The translations under genes and the position numbers were made by a program. From JACMLD01 sp047602295 (GTDB lineage Bacteria > Bacteroidota > Bacteroidia > Chitinophagales > Chitinophagaceae): a stretch of 64,000 bases of DNA. Positions 43,896-53,648 of the stretch are shown here, in pieces. Positions within the stretch are counted from its first letter, which is position 1. Each line of letters begins with the position of its first letter. The stretch spans positions 4,092,001 through 4,156,000 of the forward strand of contig JASGHP010000001.1 of assembly GCA_047602295.1 (NCBI GenBank), written 5' to 3'. The notes beneath the pieces are model-generated. The model was given only the letters and a program-made list of their open reading frames with translations. It had not been told where the DNA came from and did no database searches.

Positions 43896-46280
43896 TCATT
43901 CCGTCCGCAAACTCTTCACCGGGTTGGCCCTTGCGGCCCTGATGGCCTGGAAGCTGACTGTTATTAATGTAATGGCTATTGCAGCTAATACTACGCCTAT
44001 GAAAATGGTAATGTTGATGGAGGTTTTGATCTTATAGGTCTTTAACCATTCATTCATATAATACCAGGCAACGGGTATAGCAATGGCGCAGGAAATTAAT
44101 ACCAACACCACAAAATCTTTTGATAGCAATTGCCATAGGTTCACCACACTTGCGCCCAGCACTTTGCGCACTCCAATTTCTTTTACTCTTTGCTCTGCGG
44201 TAAATGATGCAAGGCCAAACAATCCCAGGCATGATATAAATATGGCCAGCACGGCTACAATGGCGGCAAGATTGCCTACCAGTTCTTCGTAATTAAACTT
44301 CTTGGCGTATTCTTCATCGGCAAATTTGTATTCAAACGGAAAGCTGGGATTATAACGATCAAAGATTGGTTTAATAGCTGCTATGGCTTTAGAGGCAGAC
44401 ATGTTGGGGTTTAACCGCATGTCTGTAAATCCAACCCAACCCTTGTCGAATATAATGGTAAGCGGAGATATTGGCCGGTAAGGAGATTCCATTTGTATGT
44501 CTGGTATTACACCAATTACCACCATTGGCTTATTATTCCATTTCAGCATCTGGCCCACAGGGTTTACAAGGCGCATTCTTTTTACAGCGGCCTGGTTTAA
44601 TATTACTGCATTGGAGTCTGCAAAGTCTTTAGAGAAATCGCGGCCCTCCACCATTTTTATGTTTAGTGTTTTTGTATAATCGTATGCAGTGGCTATGGTA
44701 GAAAACACGGTTGATTTCTCCAATGGTGTACTGCCCTTCCATTCCCAGCCATTGTTATTGCTGAATATTTCAGAGGGGGGCGAGTTGCTGGTAGTAATAG
44801 ATGTAATAGCACCGGTGGCCAGCAATTCGTGTTTAATAGCTTCGTAATGTTTTTCTATATCGCTGCTCCACTCTACGGTTATTAATCCTTTATTAGTATA
44901 ACCAATAGGCTGATTTTTTCCAAACTGAATTTGCTGGTTAATGACAATGGTGCCAATCATCAGCATTACAGAGCTGGCAAATTGTAGCACCACCAATATT
45001 TTACGTGGTAAAGAACTGCGCTTGCCAGCTTTTAAATTTCCTTTCAGCACACGCACAGGATTAAACGAAGAAAGATAAAATGCCGGGTAGCTGCCTGCAA
45101 TTAACCCTGTGAAAATGGTAAATACAATCATGATGAGCCAGAACAATGGATTGCCTATCTGCAGGCTCATGGCCTTGTCTGTAAGCTTATTGAAGTAGGG
45201 CAATGAAACAGCAACAATGATCAATGCCAGCACAAAAGACATTACGGCTATCAGCATAGACTCACTTAAAAACTGGCTGATGAGTTGGCCTCTGGCGGAA
45301 CCTACGGCTTTGCGCACTCCTACTTCTTTTGCTCTTTTCTCGCTGCGTGCGGTACTAAGATTCATAAAATTGATGCAGGCAATCAGCAGCACAATAAAAC
45401 CAAGAATACCAAACATGCGCACATACTTAATAAAGCCGCCGCTGTTTTTGCCGTTCTCAAAATCGTTGTACAATCGCCATTTGCTCATGGGGTGCACAAA
45501 CACTTCTGGTATAATATGCTTTAGTGTGTTTTCGTCTGTAAAATGAGCAATGACAACATTTTTGATTTTTTTGTCTACCGATGCTTCGGTGGCATTTGCG
45601 TTCAATTGCACAAAAGTCTGCCACGAATTATTGCCCCAGTTTGTTTTATGAAACTGGCTTACCCAGGTGTAAATGGTTTCCTGCAAATGAAAAGGAATCA
45701 GGTACTCAAACGTAAAAGAACTGTTCTTGGGCGGTTTGGGCACAATGGCGGTTACTTTCAGGTTGGTTTGGTTATCCAGCTTCACCACTTTGCCCAACGG
45801 ATTGTCATTTCCAAAAAGTGCTTTGGCAGTTTCTTCCGTTAGCACAATAGAATAAGGTTCGTGCAACGGGTTTCTGTCGCCGGCAAGAATTTTTAAAGAG
45901 AACATATCAATGCCATCTTCACCCAGGAAATGTCCAAACTTACTCAGCTTTTTCTCTCCGTACACCAGAGAATGGTTGCCGCCCCAATCGCACATGGCCA
46001 CGCCTTTAAAGTCGGGATACTTTGCTTTCAACTCTGCACCTATCGGGTAAGGCAATGCCTGCTGCGAGTAACGTGTACCATCAAAAGTCTGGTGCATCAT
46101 TACCTGGTACATACTATCGTAGTTTTTAAATTGTCTGTTGGCAGACACTTCATCGTATATCCACAAGCCAATAATCATGGCCACAGCCATACCAGATGCA
46201 AGCCCGGCAATATTGATTAAAGAATACACTTTGTTCTTTAGCAAATTGCGCCAGGCAGTTTTGAAGAAGTTTTTAAGCAT
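43896..46280 (-). CDS. MacB-like FtsX-domain ABC permease
   Basis: 794-aa permease with the layout of MacB-type ABC transporters lacking an ATPase domain: N-terminal 'FKTAWRNLLKNKVYSLINIAGLASGMAVAMIIGLWIYDE', a periplasmic domain, 'RAKEVGVRKAVGSARGQLISQFLSESML' and a second copy ending 'RVKEIGVRKVLGASVVNLWQLLSKDF', and final 'RAARANPVKSLRTE'. Eight membrane helices are expected. The ATPase partner must be elsewhere. The second permease (46481-48925) lies 200 bases upstream; both are usual in Bacteroidota in long runs. Substrate unknown. Confidence 0.9.
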   Translation of the reverse strand: MLKNFFKTAWRNLLKNKVYSLINIAGLASGMAVAMIIGLWIYDEVSANRQFKNYDSMYQVMMHQTFDGTRYSQQALPYPIGAELKAKYPDFKGVAMCDWGGNHSLVYGEKKLSKFGHFLGEDGIDMFSLKILAGDRNPLHEPYSIVLTEETAKALFGNDNPLGKVVKLDNQTNLKVTAIVPKPPKNSSFTFEYLIPFHLQETIYTWVSQFHKTNWGNNSWQTFVQLNANATEASVDKKIKNVVIAHFTDENTLKHIIPEVFVHPMSKWRLYNDFENGKNSGGFIKYVRMFGILGFIVLLIACINFMNLSTARSEKRAKEVGVRKAVGSARGQLISQFLSESMLIAVMSFVLALIIVAVSLPYFNKLTDKAMSLQIGNPLFWLIMIVFTIFTGLIAGSYPAFYLSSFNPVRVLKGNLKAGKRSSLPRKILVVLQFASSVMLMIGTIVINQQIQFGKNQPIGYTNKGLITVEWSSDIEKHYEAIKHELLATGAITSITTSNSPPSEIFSNNNGWEWKGSTPLEKSTVFSTIATAYDYTKTLNIKMVEGRDFSKDFADSNAVILNQAAVKRMRLVNPVGQMLKWNNKPMVVIGVIPDIQMESPYRPISPLTIIFDKGWVGFTDMRLNPNMSASKAIAAIKPIFDRYNPSFPFEYKFADEEYAKKFNYEELVGNLAAIVAVLAIFISCLGLFGLASFTAEQRVKEIGVRKVLGASVVNLWQLLSKDFVVLVLISCAIAIPVAWYYMNEWLKTYKIKTSINITIFIGVVLAAIAITLITVSFQAIRAARANPVKSLRTE

Positions 46281-46480
46281 GGGAATGTATTAAAAATTCA
46301 AAAGTGAAAAGTATTGTTACTAATTTCAGGCTAGTGGTGAGTGGTAAGTAGCTAGTGGGGCTCACTTGCAATAGCATGATGATTGTGCAAACAGCCGAAC
46401 TACGAACTATGAACTTTAGAACTTCCGAACTGAGAACTCAGAACTTACAACTTAAAACTTACCACTTACAACTTATAAAC
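46281..46480. repeat. word repeats between two permease genes
   Basis: Iterated words: GGTGAGTGGTAAGTAGC, GAACTACGAACTATGAAC and CTTACAACTTAAAACTTACC. No gene. Confidence 0.5.
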
Positions 46481-48925
46481 TTACTCGCTTCTCAAACTCT
46501 TCACCGGGTTAGCATTTGCTGCACGCACTACCTGGAAACTCAATGTTATTAATGCCACTGCTATTAATAATAATCCGCTTGCTGCAAAGAGCCACCAGCT
46601 CATGGTTGTTCTGTAAGCAAAATTGTTCAGCCATTTATTCATTGCTATCCATGCAACAGGTGTAGCTATGGCAAAAGCAATGGCAACCACCAATAAGAAA
46701 TCTTTAGAAAGAATAGTAACAATATTTGCTACCGAAGCACCTAATACTTTACGCACACCTATTTCTTTCGTCCGCACATTGGTAGTATAAATTACCAAAC
46801 CCAATAAACCAATGCAACTGATAAAAACTGCAAGCCCTGTTGCCCATTTCAGCAAACCCGCCATGTCCTGTTCTGCTTTGTAATAGCTGGCAATGCTCTC
46901 ATCAAAAAAGTTGTAAGAAAAGTCTTCATCAGGATATAGCTTTTTATATGCCGCCTGCACCTGTGCAATGGTTGTTTTCCACGAACCAGGGTTTGCGCCC
47001 TGCGGCTTTAATGCAATATGAAATGTGCTGCTGAACTTGTCATTTGCTTCCACTAAAAGCGGCTTTACAGGTTCATGCAAAGACTGCTGGTTAAAGTCAG
47101 CCATCACACCTACTACAGGCCTATCGCCAATCTGCTTGTTCAATACATCTTTTGGATGCTGAAAACCCAGCACATGCATGTAGGTTTCATTAATTACATA
47201 CTCTCTAGACGTATCAGACTCCTGAATGTTACGCCCTGCCAATAATTTTATATGATAAAGTTGCAAATAGTTGGTGTCTGCGCCTTTTGTGCGCACGTCT
47301 GTTTTAATTTCTTTCTTTCCATCATTATATACCAGCGACTCTATATTCCACCCATAAGAAGAGGGCGTAGTAGTGGCAAGACTTACCAACTCCACACCGG
47401 GGATTGCTTTTAAATCTTTTAGCAAAACAAAGCGCTTAGGGTCTGGATGAAATATATTGTAGTAGCTAAAAGGCACATCAAAATAAATAATGGCATCTTT
47501 CTTAAAACCCATGTCCTTATTCAATACATAACTAATCTGCTTTGATGCAATTAATGTGGCCATAATAAATACCTGTGCAATCAGAAACTGGGAAACGGTT
47601 AAACTCTTTCTAACAAAAGCTTTTCGTGTGCCACCCGTGCCGGTACTAACCTGGTTTTTAAGCACCGATACAGGATTGTATTTTGATAAAACCAAAGCAG
47701 GATAAAACCCGGAAAGAAAACTAACCAGCAGCACCAATGCCAGTAAGAATACAATGATGCCGGGCTGTTGCAATAAATTAAAATGAACGTCTCCGGGAAT
47801 GAAGTTGTTAAATGTTTTCAATAACAAAGGCACCAATGCAATGGATAAAATAGTGGCCAGTGCCGTAATAAAAAATGTTTCGTGCAAAAACTGCAGCATT
47901 AATTGCAGCCTGCTACTGCCCATGGTTTTGCGAATACCAATTTCTTTTGCACGCTGGGTGGCTTGTGCGGTAGTAAGATTGATAAAATTAATACAGCCCA
48001 GCAATAACAAAAATGCAGCTACAGCCAGTAAACCGTATAAGGTGGATTTGTTGGCTGAGTGATCACCAAAAGTTCCATACACTTTATCAAAATGCATTTC
48101 TGCAAACGGTTGCAGATGAAATGTAAACGAGTAGGCACCATCGTTGTCTTTTTGGTATTTCCTTACCAACTGGTTCAGCCTGGCATCTACATCTTTTTTT
48201 GTGGTGCCCGGCGCAAGTTTTACCAGCATGCGAGATACATCATTGCTACTTCCCCATTGTTCCCAGGCATAACTAGTCTTTAATCCGCTGGATGGAATGG
48301 TGACATGCGAGATAAATTCTTTAAAAACAAAATCACTGTTCTGCGACAGATTCTTTACAATACCTGTAACCGATGTAATGATTGAATCATTGTATACAAC
48401 CCGCTTTCCAATAATATCATTATAATTTACACCGGGGAAATAAGCTTTTGCTCTTTCTTCGGTCAATATAACTTTGTAAGGTTCATTCAAAGATTTTGCA
48501 GAGCCTGCTATCCATTGGTAAGGAACCAGGTTGAAATAATTATTGTCTGCAAAGATTATCCCTCTTTGCTTTTTGTATACATGCGGATTGTTGTTTGTGT
48601 TGATGGAAACATTGGGATCTCCAATAGTCTGGTGAAAGCCAACCACAGATTCCAACCCTGTTATTTCATTTCTTGCTGCATCCGGCATTGGCGCGGGCAC
48701 GCCGGAAAAAGAAAGCGGTGTACCAGCCAGCTTCATGTCCAGCACAACGCGATAGATTCTGTCGCCATCTTTTTCAAACTTGTCGAAACTGAATTCATAA
48801 TGAACAATCAGGTAGATAACAATTGCCGCACTAATGCCAATTGATAAACCTATTACATTGATGAAGGAAAAGACTTTGTTGCGCCAGAAATTTCTAATGG
48901 CAACGGTGAAGTAGTTTTTCAGCAT
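46481..48925 (-). CDS. MacB-like FtsX-domain ABC permease
   Basis: 814-aa permease of the same family as its downstream neighbour: N-terminal 'FTVAIRNFWRNKVFSFINVIGLSIGISAAIVIYLIVHYE', a large periplasmic domain, FtsX cores with 'RAKEIGIRKTMGSSRLQLMLQFLHETFF' and 'RTKEIGVRKVLGASVANIVTILSKDF', closing 'RAANANPVKSLRSE'. The ATG at 48925 is chosen since it begins the helix; the earlier in-frame start at 49024 adds an unrelated 33 residues. Different periplasmic domain from the other permease, so likely a different cargo. Confidence 0.9.
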   Translation of the reverse strand: MLKNYFTVAIRNFWRNKVFSFINVIGLSIGISAAIVIYLIVHYEFSFDKFEKDGDRIYRVVLDMKLAGTPLSFSGVPAPMPDAARNEITGLESVVGFHQTIGDPNVSINTNNNPHVYKKQRGIIFADNNYFNLVPYQWIAGSAKSLNEPYKVILTEERAKAYFPGVNYNDIIGKRVVYNDSIITSVTGIVKNLSQNSDFVFKEFISHVTIPSSGLKTSYAWEQWGSSNDVSRMLVKLAPGTTKKDVDARLNQLVRKYQKDNDGAYSFTFHLQPFAEMHFDKVYGTFGDHSANKSTLYGLLAVAAFLLLLGCINFINLTTAQATQRAKEIGIRKTMGSSRLQLMLQFLHETFFITALATILSIALVPLLLKTFNNFIPGDVHFNLLQQPGIIVFLLALVLLVSFLSGFYPALVLSKYNPVSVLKNQVSTGTGGTRKAFVRKSLTVSQFLIAQVFIMATLIASKQISYVLNKDMGFKKDAIIYFDVPFSYYNIFHPDPKRFVLLKDLKAIPGVELVSLATTTPSSYGWNIESLVYNDGKKEIKTDVRTKGADTNYLQLYHIKLLAGRNIQESDTSREYVINETYMHVLGFQHPKDVLNKQIGDRPVVGVMADFNQQSLHEPVKPLLVEANDKFSSTFHIALKPQGANPGSWKTTIAQVQAAYKKLYPDEDFSYNFFDESIASYYKAEQDMAGLLKWATGLAVFISCIGLLGLVIYTTNVRTKEIGVRKVLGASVANIVTILSKDFLLVVAIAFAIATPVAWIAMNKWLNNFAYRTTMSWWLFAASGLLLIAVALITLSFQVVRAANANPVKSLRSE

Positions 48926-49179
48926 AAAAAACAGGTTGGCTATAAAATAATGAAACTGCGCCAACAATATGCCGTAAACAGAGGGAAGTGATTTACAATG
49001 CACTACCTGCAAAAGCAAGTGCAAACAGGTTCGGTTTCGTTACAGAATGTGTACGATTTTGATACAAAAGAAAATGAGAGAAATGTGGGAAAAGTGGAAA
49101 TGTGATAAATGTGGTAAATGCGTTTGCTTGGATGATAGAACGCAGATTGTTATGATTGTTATGATGAGATGGATTTTGC

Positions 49180-49211
49180 CTGTAGAGACAGGACATGTCC
49201 TGTCTCTACAG
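49180..49211. repeat. perfect 32-bp palindrome (CTGTAGAGACAGGACA)
   Basis: CTGTAGAGACAGGACA is followed at once by its reverse complement (TGTCCTGTCTCTACAG), a self-complementary sequence. Palindromes with TAGAGAC...GTCTCTA ends are widespread in other Bacteroidota and in cyanobacteria. Isolated within the 48926-49453 spacer. Confidence 0.85.
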
Positions 49212-49218
49212 TAGAAAT

Positions 49219-49307
49219 TGTCTGAACCATGATTCACATGATTGAAGGATTAGCATGATGACGCTATAATCCTTAAATCCTCAAATCTTTTAATCAAGGT
49301 TCAGACA
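49219..49307. repeat. 89-bp palindromic element, TGTCTGAACC type
   Basis: TGTCTGAACCATGATT ... AATCAAGGTTCAGACA, same ends and exact length as the copy at 42359-42447. A second, slightly diverged copy spans about 49362-49448 (CCTGAACTATGATC ... GAATCAAGGTTCAGAC), and the segment between (49308-49361) holds the CTTCTGTGGTAAAAAAAAGCC core that also occurs inside the elements at 15004 and 15229. Confidence 0.8.
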
Positions 49308-49453
49308 ACAGCCCTCCTTTACCTCTGCGAAAACCTCTTCTGCTTCTGTGGTAAAAAAAAGCCTGAACTATGATCCAGATGGTTGAAGGATTAGCATGAT
49401 TGTGTTACAATCCTTAAATCCCTTAATCATGTGAATCAAGGTTCAGACTTCTG

Positions 49454-49824
49454 TGGAGTCGGGGGGAGTCGAACCCCCGTCCAAACATATTCGCCGAAAG
49501 CTTTCTACATGCTTATTTCTTAATTATTTGTCGGCAATGCGCAGGAAAAGAACGAACCAACGCATCACTTAGCTGAATGGTCTTAGGCAACCGTCACAGC
49601 CTTCAGTTGCAGCGCCCTGTGTTTGTTTTTAGTCGGCGGCGGGGCGGGTAACAGGTCAACCTGCCCGGGCGGCCCTAATGACTACTTAATCACTGATTAG
49701 GCAGCCATGGCATACTGAGTATTGCCATTTAAAGTTTGTGCGTTCAAGATTAAAGTGCTGATCACACAATGCACTGCATGCTTACACTCTCAAAGATCTA
49801 TGCTGTCAAAACCAATACGACCCC
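49454..49824 (-). ncRNA. ssrA: transfer-messenger RNA (tmRNA)
   Basis: Ribosome-rescue RNA, about 371 bases. On the minus strand the 5' end begins GGGGTCG and pairs with CGACTCC at the 3' end (49455-49461, one G-U pair), with the discriminator A at 49454; the 3' part has the T-loop GGGGGTTCGACTCCCCC of the tRNA-like domain. The CCA appears not to be encoded (genomic ACAGA follows). The tag reading frame lies at 49697-49726 with resume codon GGC: peptide GNTQYAMAA then TAA. This keeps the hydrophobic 'A-AA' end needed by ClpXP-type proteases while differing from the common GENNYALAA-type tag. The SmpB gene is not in the window. Confidence 0.93.
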
Positions 49825-49849
49825 ATTGGTAGAGCCTGCAAATTTAGTG

Positions 49850-49965
49850 AAAAAGTCGGAAGTCTGAAGTCAGAAGTCGGAAGTAAGAAGTAAGAATTCT
49901 GAAGTAGGAAGTCCGACATCAGCCCTCGGAATTCTGACCTCCGACCTCAGACTTCGTTTATCACA
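49850..49965. repeat. GAAGTC word-repeat long hairpin upstream of mutS-like gene
   Basis: Left arm GGAAGTCTGAAGTCAGAAGTC; right arm CTGACCTCCGACCTCAGACTTC. The arms pair over about 20 bases with G-U-tolerant mismatches. Word-repeat class as seen at 59650 and 62490. Confidence 0.65.
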
Positions 49966-50006
49966 TTTATCACATTTCCACATTCTTTATTCCGTAGTTT
50001 AGCCCT

Positions 50007-51812
50007 ATGAATCACAAAAGCTTTCCGGAAGAGACATATAAAAAGGAGATAGAAAGACTAACACAGATTTTACAAACGCTGCAAAAAACAAAAAACAGTA
50101 TTGCGTGGGCAAGGTTTGGGGTAATTCTATTGATTTCTATTGCGGTCTATTATCTTCATACCATTAGCGCTTTGTATACAGCAATAGCATGTATCATTCT
50201 CATTGGCATATTCATCAGGTTGGTGATTATAGCCGTAAACAACAGCAACGATATAGAAAATTGCCAGCGCCTTATTGGCATTAACCAGGAAGAAATAAAC
50301 ATTGCTGCGGGCAATTATCTTCATAAACCCGGCGGCGATCATTTCCTCTCTCCCACCCATCCCTATGCAAATGATTTGGACATTTTCGGCAATGCATCTG
50401 TTTACCAATATACCAATCGCAGTTATTCAGAACAAGGCAATCAATTGTATGCTGATTGGTTGCTGCAACCTGCCAATGCACAAACTATTGCAGCAAGACA
50501 GGATGCAGTGCGTGAGCTGGCAAATCAATACCAATGGCGCCAACAACTGCAGGCTTACGGAATAGAGCAACCTATTACCATTGCTACCGAAAATAAAATC
50601 AAACAATGGGTAGCTGCACCTGATAGTTTTAGTCATTCTTTTAAATGGAAATTATTCAGGTGGATTCATCCTATTATAGCAGTGGGCAGTTTTGTGCTGT
50701 ATATTTTCGATTTAATACCTGGTCAATTATTCTTTGGCTTGTATGGTTTGTTCTTTATTATATCTGCGCTGGTAAGTAAAGTGATTGCTGCACAGTATAT
50801 GCAGCTTAACAGGATTGTTCCGGAGATAGATATTCTTAGTAAAAGCGCTGCCTGCATAGAAAGCAATCAGTTTGAAACAGGTTATCTTAAAGATGTGCAG
50901 GCACATTTTCTTGACGGGCAAACACGTTCTTCCACTTCCATCAGGCAATTGAAAAAAATACTGGACAAGTTTGACATGAACCTTAACCTGCTTTTCCTGA
51001 TCATTGTTAACCCTTTTCTTTTGTACAACCTGCAGGCTGTGTTTGAGCTGGAGAAGTGGCGCTTAAAAAACAATACCAACACCGGCAAATGGTTTGCCGG
51101 GCTGGCGCAAATGGAAGCCATTGCTTCGCTGGCCAATATTCATTTCAACCATCCGCACTGGTGCTTCCCCGTTATAGATAGTAACCAGCACGGCACATTG
51201 TCTGTTACCGCTATTGCACACCCGCTGATACCGGAAAACAAATGTGTTACAAATGATTTTTCTACCCGTGGTGAAGCGCAGATAGCATTGATTACCGGTT
51301 CTAACATGGCCGGCAAAAGCACTTTCTTAAGAAGCATTGGTGTAAACACCGTGCTGGCCATGATGGGCAGTACCGTATGCGCCGCACAAATGCAGATAAG
51401 TGCAATGCGCATTATCAGCAGCATGCGTGTGGCAGACAACCTTGCGGAGAGTACTTCTACCTTTTATGCTGAACTAAAGAAACTGCAATACATCATAGAA
51501 GAAGTAAACAAGCACGAGAAAGTTTTTGTATTGTTGGATGAGATCTTACGCGGCACCAATTCTCTTGACAGGCATACCGGTTCAAAAGCATTGATAAAAC
51601 AATTGATAAGGCAAGATGCAGTGGCTATGCTTGCCACACATGATGTAGAACTGGCGCAATTGCAAAGCGATTACACCGCCAACATTCACAACTATTATTT
51701 TGATGCGCAAATAGCGCAGGAAGAACTGTATTTTGATTATAAGTTGAAAGAAGGCATTTGCCAGAGTTTGAATGCTTCTTTGTTGATGAAGAAGATAGGG
51801 ATAGAGTTATAA
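50007..51812 (+). CDS. membrane-associated MutS-family ATPase
   Basis: 601-aa protein of the MutS superfamily but without the mismatch-recognition and connector domains. It has membrane helices near the N-terminus (about 32-80) and in the middle (about 215-260), then the ATPase domain with Walker A SNMAGKSTF (about 429-437), Walker B VLLDEILRGT (about 510-519) and the conserved 'ATHDVEL'. Such 'MutS-like' membrane proteins of Bacteroidota are distinct from mutS, mutS2; their role is not settled. It is not part of a repair operon. ATG 50007 fits the N-terminal helix. Confidence 0.85.
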   Translation: MNHKSFPEETYKKEIERLTQILQTLQKTKNSIAWARFGVILLISIAVYYLHTISALYTAIACIILIGIFIRLVIIAVNNSNDIENCQRLIGINQEEINIAAGNYLHKPGGDHFLSPTHPYANDLDIFGNASVYQYTNRSYSEQGNQLYADWLLQPANAQTIAARQDAVRELANQYQWRQQLQAYGIEQPITIATENKIKQWVAAPDSFSHSFKWKLFRWIHPIIAVGSFVLYIFDLIPGQLFFGLYGLFFIISALVSKVIAAQYMQLNRIVPEIDILSKSAACIESNQFETGYLKDVQAHFLDGQTRSSTSIRQLKKILDKFDMNLNLLFLIIVNPFLLYNLQAVFELEKWRLKNNTNTGKWFAGLAQMEAIASLANIHFNHPHWCFPVIDSNQHGTLSVTAIAHPLIPENKCVTNDFSTRGEAQIALITGSNMAGKSTFLRSIGVNTVLAMMGSTVCAAQMQISAMRIISSMRVADNLAESTSTFYAELKKLQYIIEEVNKHEKVFVLLDEILRGTNSLDRHTGSKALIKQLIRQDAVAMLATHDVELAQLQSDYTANIHNYYFDAQIAQEELYFDYKLKEGICQSLNASLLMKKIGIEL

Positions 51813-51847
51813 GTTGTAAGTGGTAAGTTATAAGTAGGGAGCCGTAG

Positions 51848-52201
51848 CTACGACCTTACTTTTGCTATCAGGCCTATCAACATCGCTTTAATTTCGTTTA
51901 TGGAATTAAATAATACTTCAAACAAACTCTGAGGGAGATAAAGCAAGTCATTAGAAAGAATTAAGAAATATTCCGATTCGTTAGCGGACCCAAGTGCTAT
52001 GTTCAAAAAGTTTGCAAAATCACTTTTTGAATTTTTACCACATCCCTCTGCTATATTGGCGGGTATGGAATATGCTGCTCTTCTTAATTGGTTGGTAAGA
52101 CCGTAGATTTCTTCTTTAGGAAAGCTTCGAGAGCTTTCATATACTTTTAGTGTAAATTGATGAGCCTTTTGCCAAACTTTTAGCGCTTTAAAATTCTGCA
52201 T
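51848..52201 (-). CDS. four-helix-bundle protein (23S rRNA intervening-sequence type)
   Basis: 117-aa protein of the S23/IVP four-helix family: 'LKVWQKAHQFTLKVYESSRSFPKEEIYGLTNQLRRAAYSIPANIAEGCGKNSKSDFANFLNIALGSANESEYFLILSNDL'. Key hallmark: W.KA..L....Y and RAA.SI..NI.EG. A second, diverged copy is in the arginine cluster (60991-61353). The family's biological role is unclear; it is named from rRNA intervening sequences but most copies are elsewhere. Confidence 0.9.
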   Translation of the reverse strand: MQNFKALKVWQKAHQFTLKVYESSRSFPKEEIYGLTNQLRRAAYSIPANIAEGCGKNSKSDFANFLNIALGSANESEYFLILSNDLLYLPQSLFEVLFNSINEIKAMLIGLIAKVRS

Positions 52202-52292
52202 TTAGCAAACTTAAAGAACTATCAATCTTATTCAACTTATCACCAAAAACTTACAACTTACTACTTACCACTTATTACTTATTACTTACAAC

Positions 52293-53648
52293 TTATTTAA
52301 ACATTCTAAAAATATCCAGCCCCAACGCATAGGCCATTACGCCCATTAGCAAGACCATACCGGCGGTTTGTGCGTACTCAATGAATTTATCGCTGGGTTT
52401 GCGGCCGCTGATCATTTCCACAATGGTAAACAATGCATGTCCGCCATCCAATGCAGGAATAGGAAGAATATTCATCAACGCCAATACCAGTGAGAAGAAC
52501 GCTGTCATAGCCCAAAGTGCTTCCCAATCCCAGGTAGGAGAATACATTTTTGCAATGCTGAATACACTGCCCAAAGATTCAGATGTTTTTACACGACCAG
52601 AGAAAATGAGTTTCAGCTGAAGCCAGTAGTTTTGTAAGGTTTCTTTGCTGCGTTGCAATCCCGCAGGAAATGATTGCGCCAAAGAATAGCTTACGCTTTT
52701 CTCTGTATAGGGTTTGTTAACTGTATCTGGCCAACTACCCAAGCCAAATTTTCCCTCCGGTGTAATTTTCGCATTAAGCCTTACAGTATCATTTCCACGC
52801 AATACTTCCAGGTTTAGCTGGCTGTTTTTATTCTCCCTTACATAAGCTTTAAAATCGGCATAGTAAGTTGTTTTGATACCGTTGTACGATAAAATTTTGT
52901 CGCCTGTTTTAAGACCTGCTTTTGATGCAGGGCCGTCTGGCAAAATAGTATCTACTTTATTAAACGGATAACGAGGAGTAATGAAATTGATGTCTTTAAA
53001 ATGTATTAAAGTGCCAGCAAAACTTGCAGGAATATTAATGGTTTTCTTTTCGCCGTTCCTGTCTACTTCAATTGTCTTTGCATCTTTCAATATAACACTA
53101 AGGGGAATACTTTTAAATTTTTCAACGTATTGTCCGTCTACAGACAATACCTGGTCGCCATTTTTCAATCCAATTGACTGACCAAGCGAATCTACTTCAA
53201 TTCCGTATTTCAATCCGTTGGAAGGAATGTAATCATCGCCCCAATGCCATGCCATCATAGCATAAATAAAAAAACCAAGCACCAGGTTTACAATTACACC
53301 ACCTACCATGATGATGAGACGTTGCCAGGCGGGTTTACTCCTGAACTCATAAGGCTTTGGTGGCAGCTTCATGGCGTCTTTATCCATGCTCTCGTCAATC
53401 ATACCAGATATCTTCACATAACCGCCAAATGGAATCCAGCCCAGTCCCCATTCTGTTTCACCAATCTTCTTTTTTACCAAAGAGAACCAGGGGTTGAAGA
53501 AGAGATAGAATTTTTCAATCCGGCAACCAAACCATTTAGCCGGTAAGAAATGCCCCAACTCGTGAAGGACAACTATAATAGAGAAGGAAAAAACAAATTG
53601 CGCCGCTTTAATACCCGTCTCCGCCCAATTAATTGCTAATAATGTCAT
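52293..53648 (-). CDS. rseP: RIP metalloprotease RseP (site-2 protease)
   Basis: 451-aa intramembrane zinc protease that cleaves anti-sigma-factor-type membrane proteins. Seen: the HELGH zinc motif at residues 29-33 in the first helix, the GG-Y 'WGLGWIPFGGYVKISGM' block, two PDZ-like regions (about 150-260), and the third ligand-bearing NILPIPALDGGH in the C-terminal helices. Length normal. ATG 53648 (MTLLAIN) is preferred over the GTG four codons upstream. It follows dxr by 139 bases on the same strand, an arrangement common in Bacteroidota. Confidence 0.93.
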   Translation of the reverse strand: MTLLAINWAETGIKAAQFVFSFSIIVVLHELGHFLPAKWFGCRIEKFYLFFNPWFSLVKKKIGETEWGLGWIPFGGYVKISGMIDESMDKDAMKLPPKPYEFRSKPAWQRLIIMVGGVIVNLVLGFFIYAMMAWHWGDDYIPSNGLKYGIEVDSLGQSIGLKNGDQVLSVDGQYVEKFKSIPLSVILKDAKTIEVDRNGEKKTINIPASFAGTLIHFKDINFITPRYPFNKVDTILPDGPASKAGLKTGDKILSYNGIKTTYYADFKAYVRENKNSQLNLEVLRGNDTVRLNAKITPEGKFGLGSWPDTVNKPYTEKSVSYSLAQSFPAGLQRSKETLQNYWLQLKLIFSGRVKTSESLGSVFSIAKMYSPTWDWEALWAMTAFFSLVLALMNILPIPALDGGHALFTIVEMISGRKPSDKFIEYAQTAGMVLLMGVMAYALGLDIFRMFK

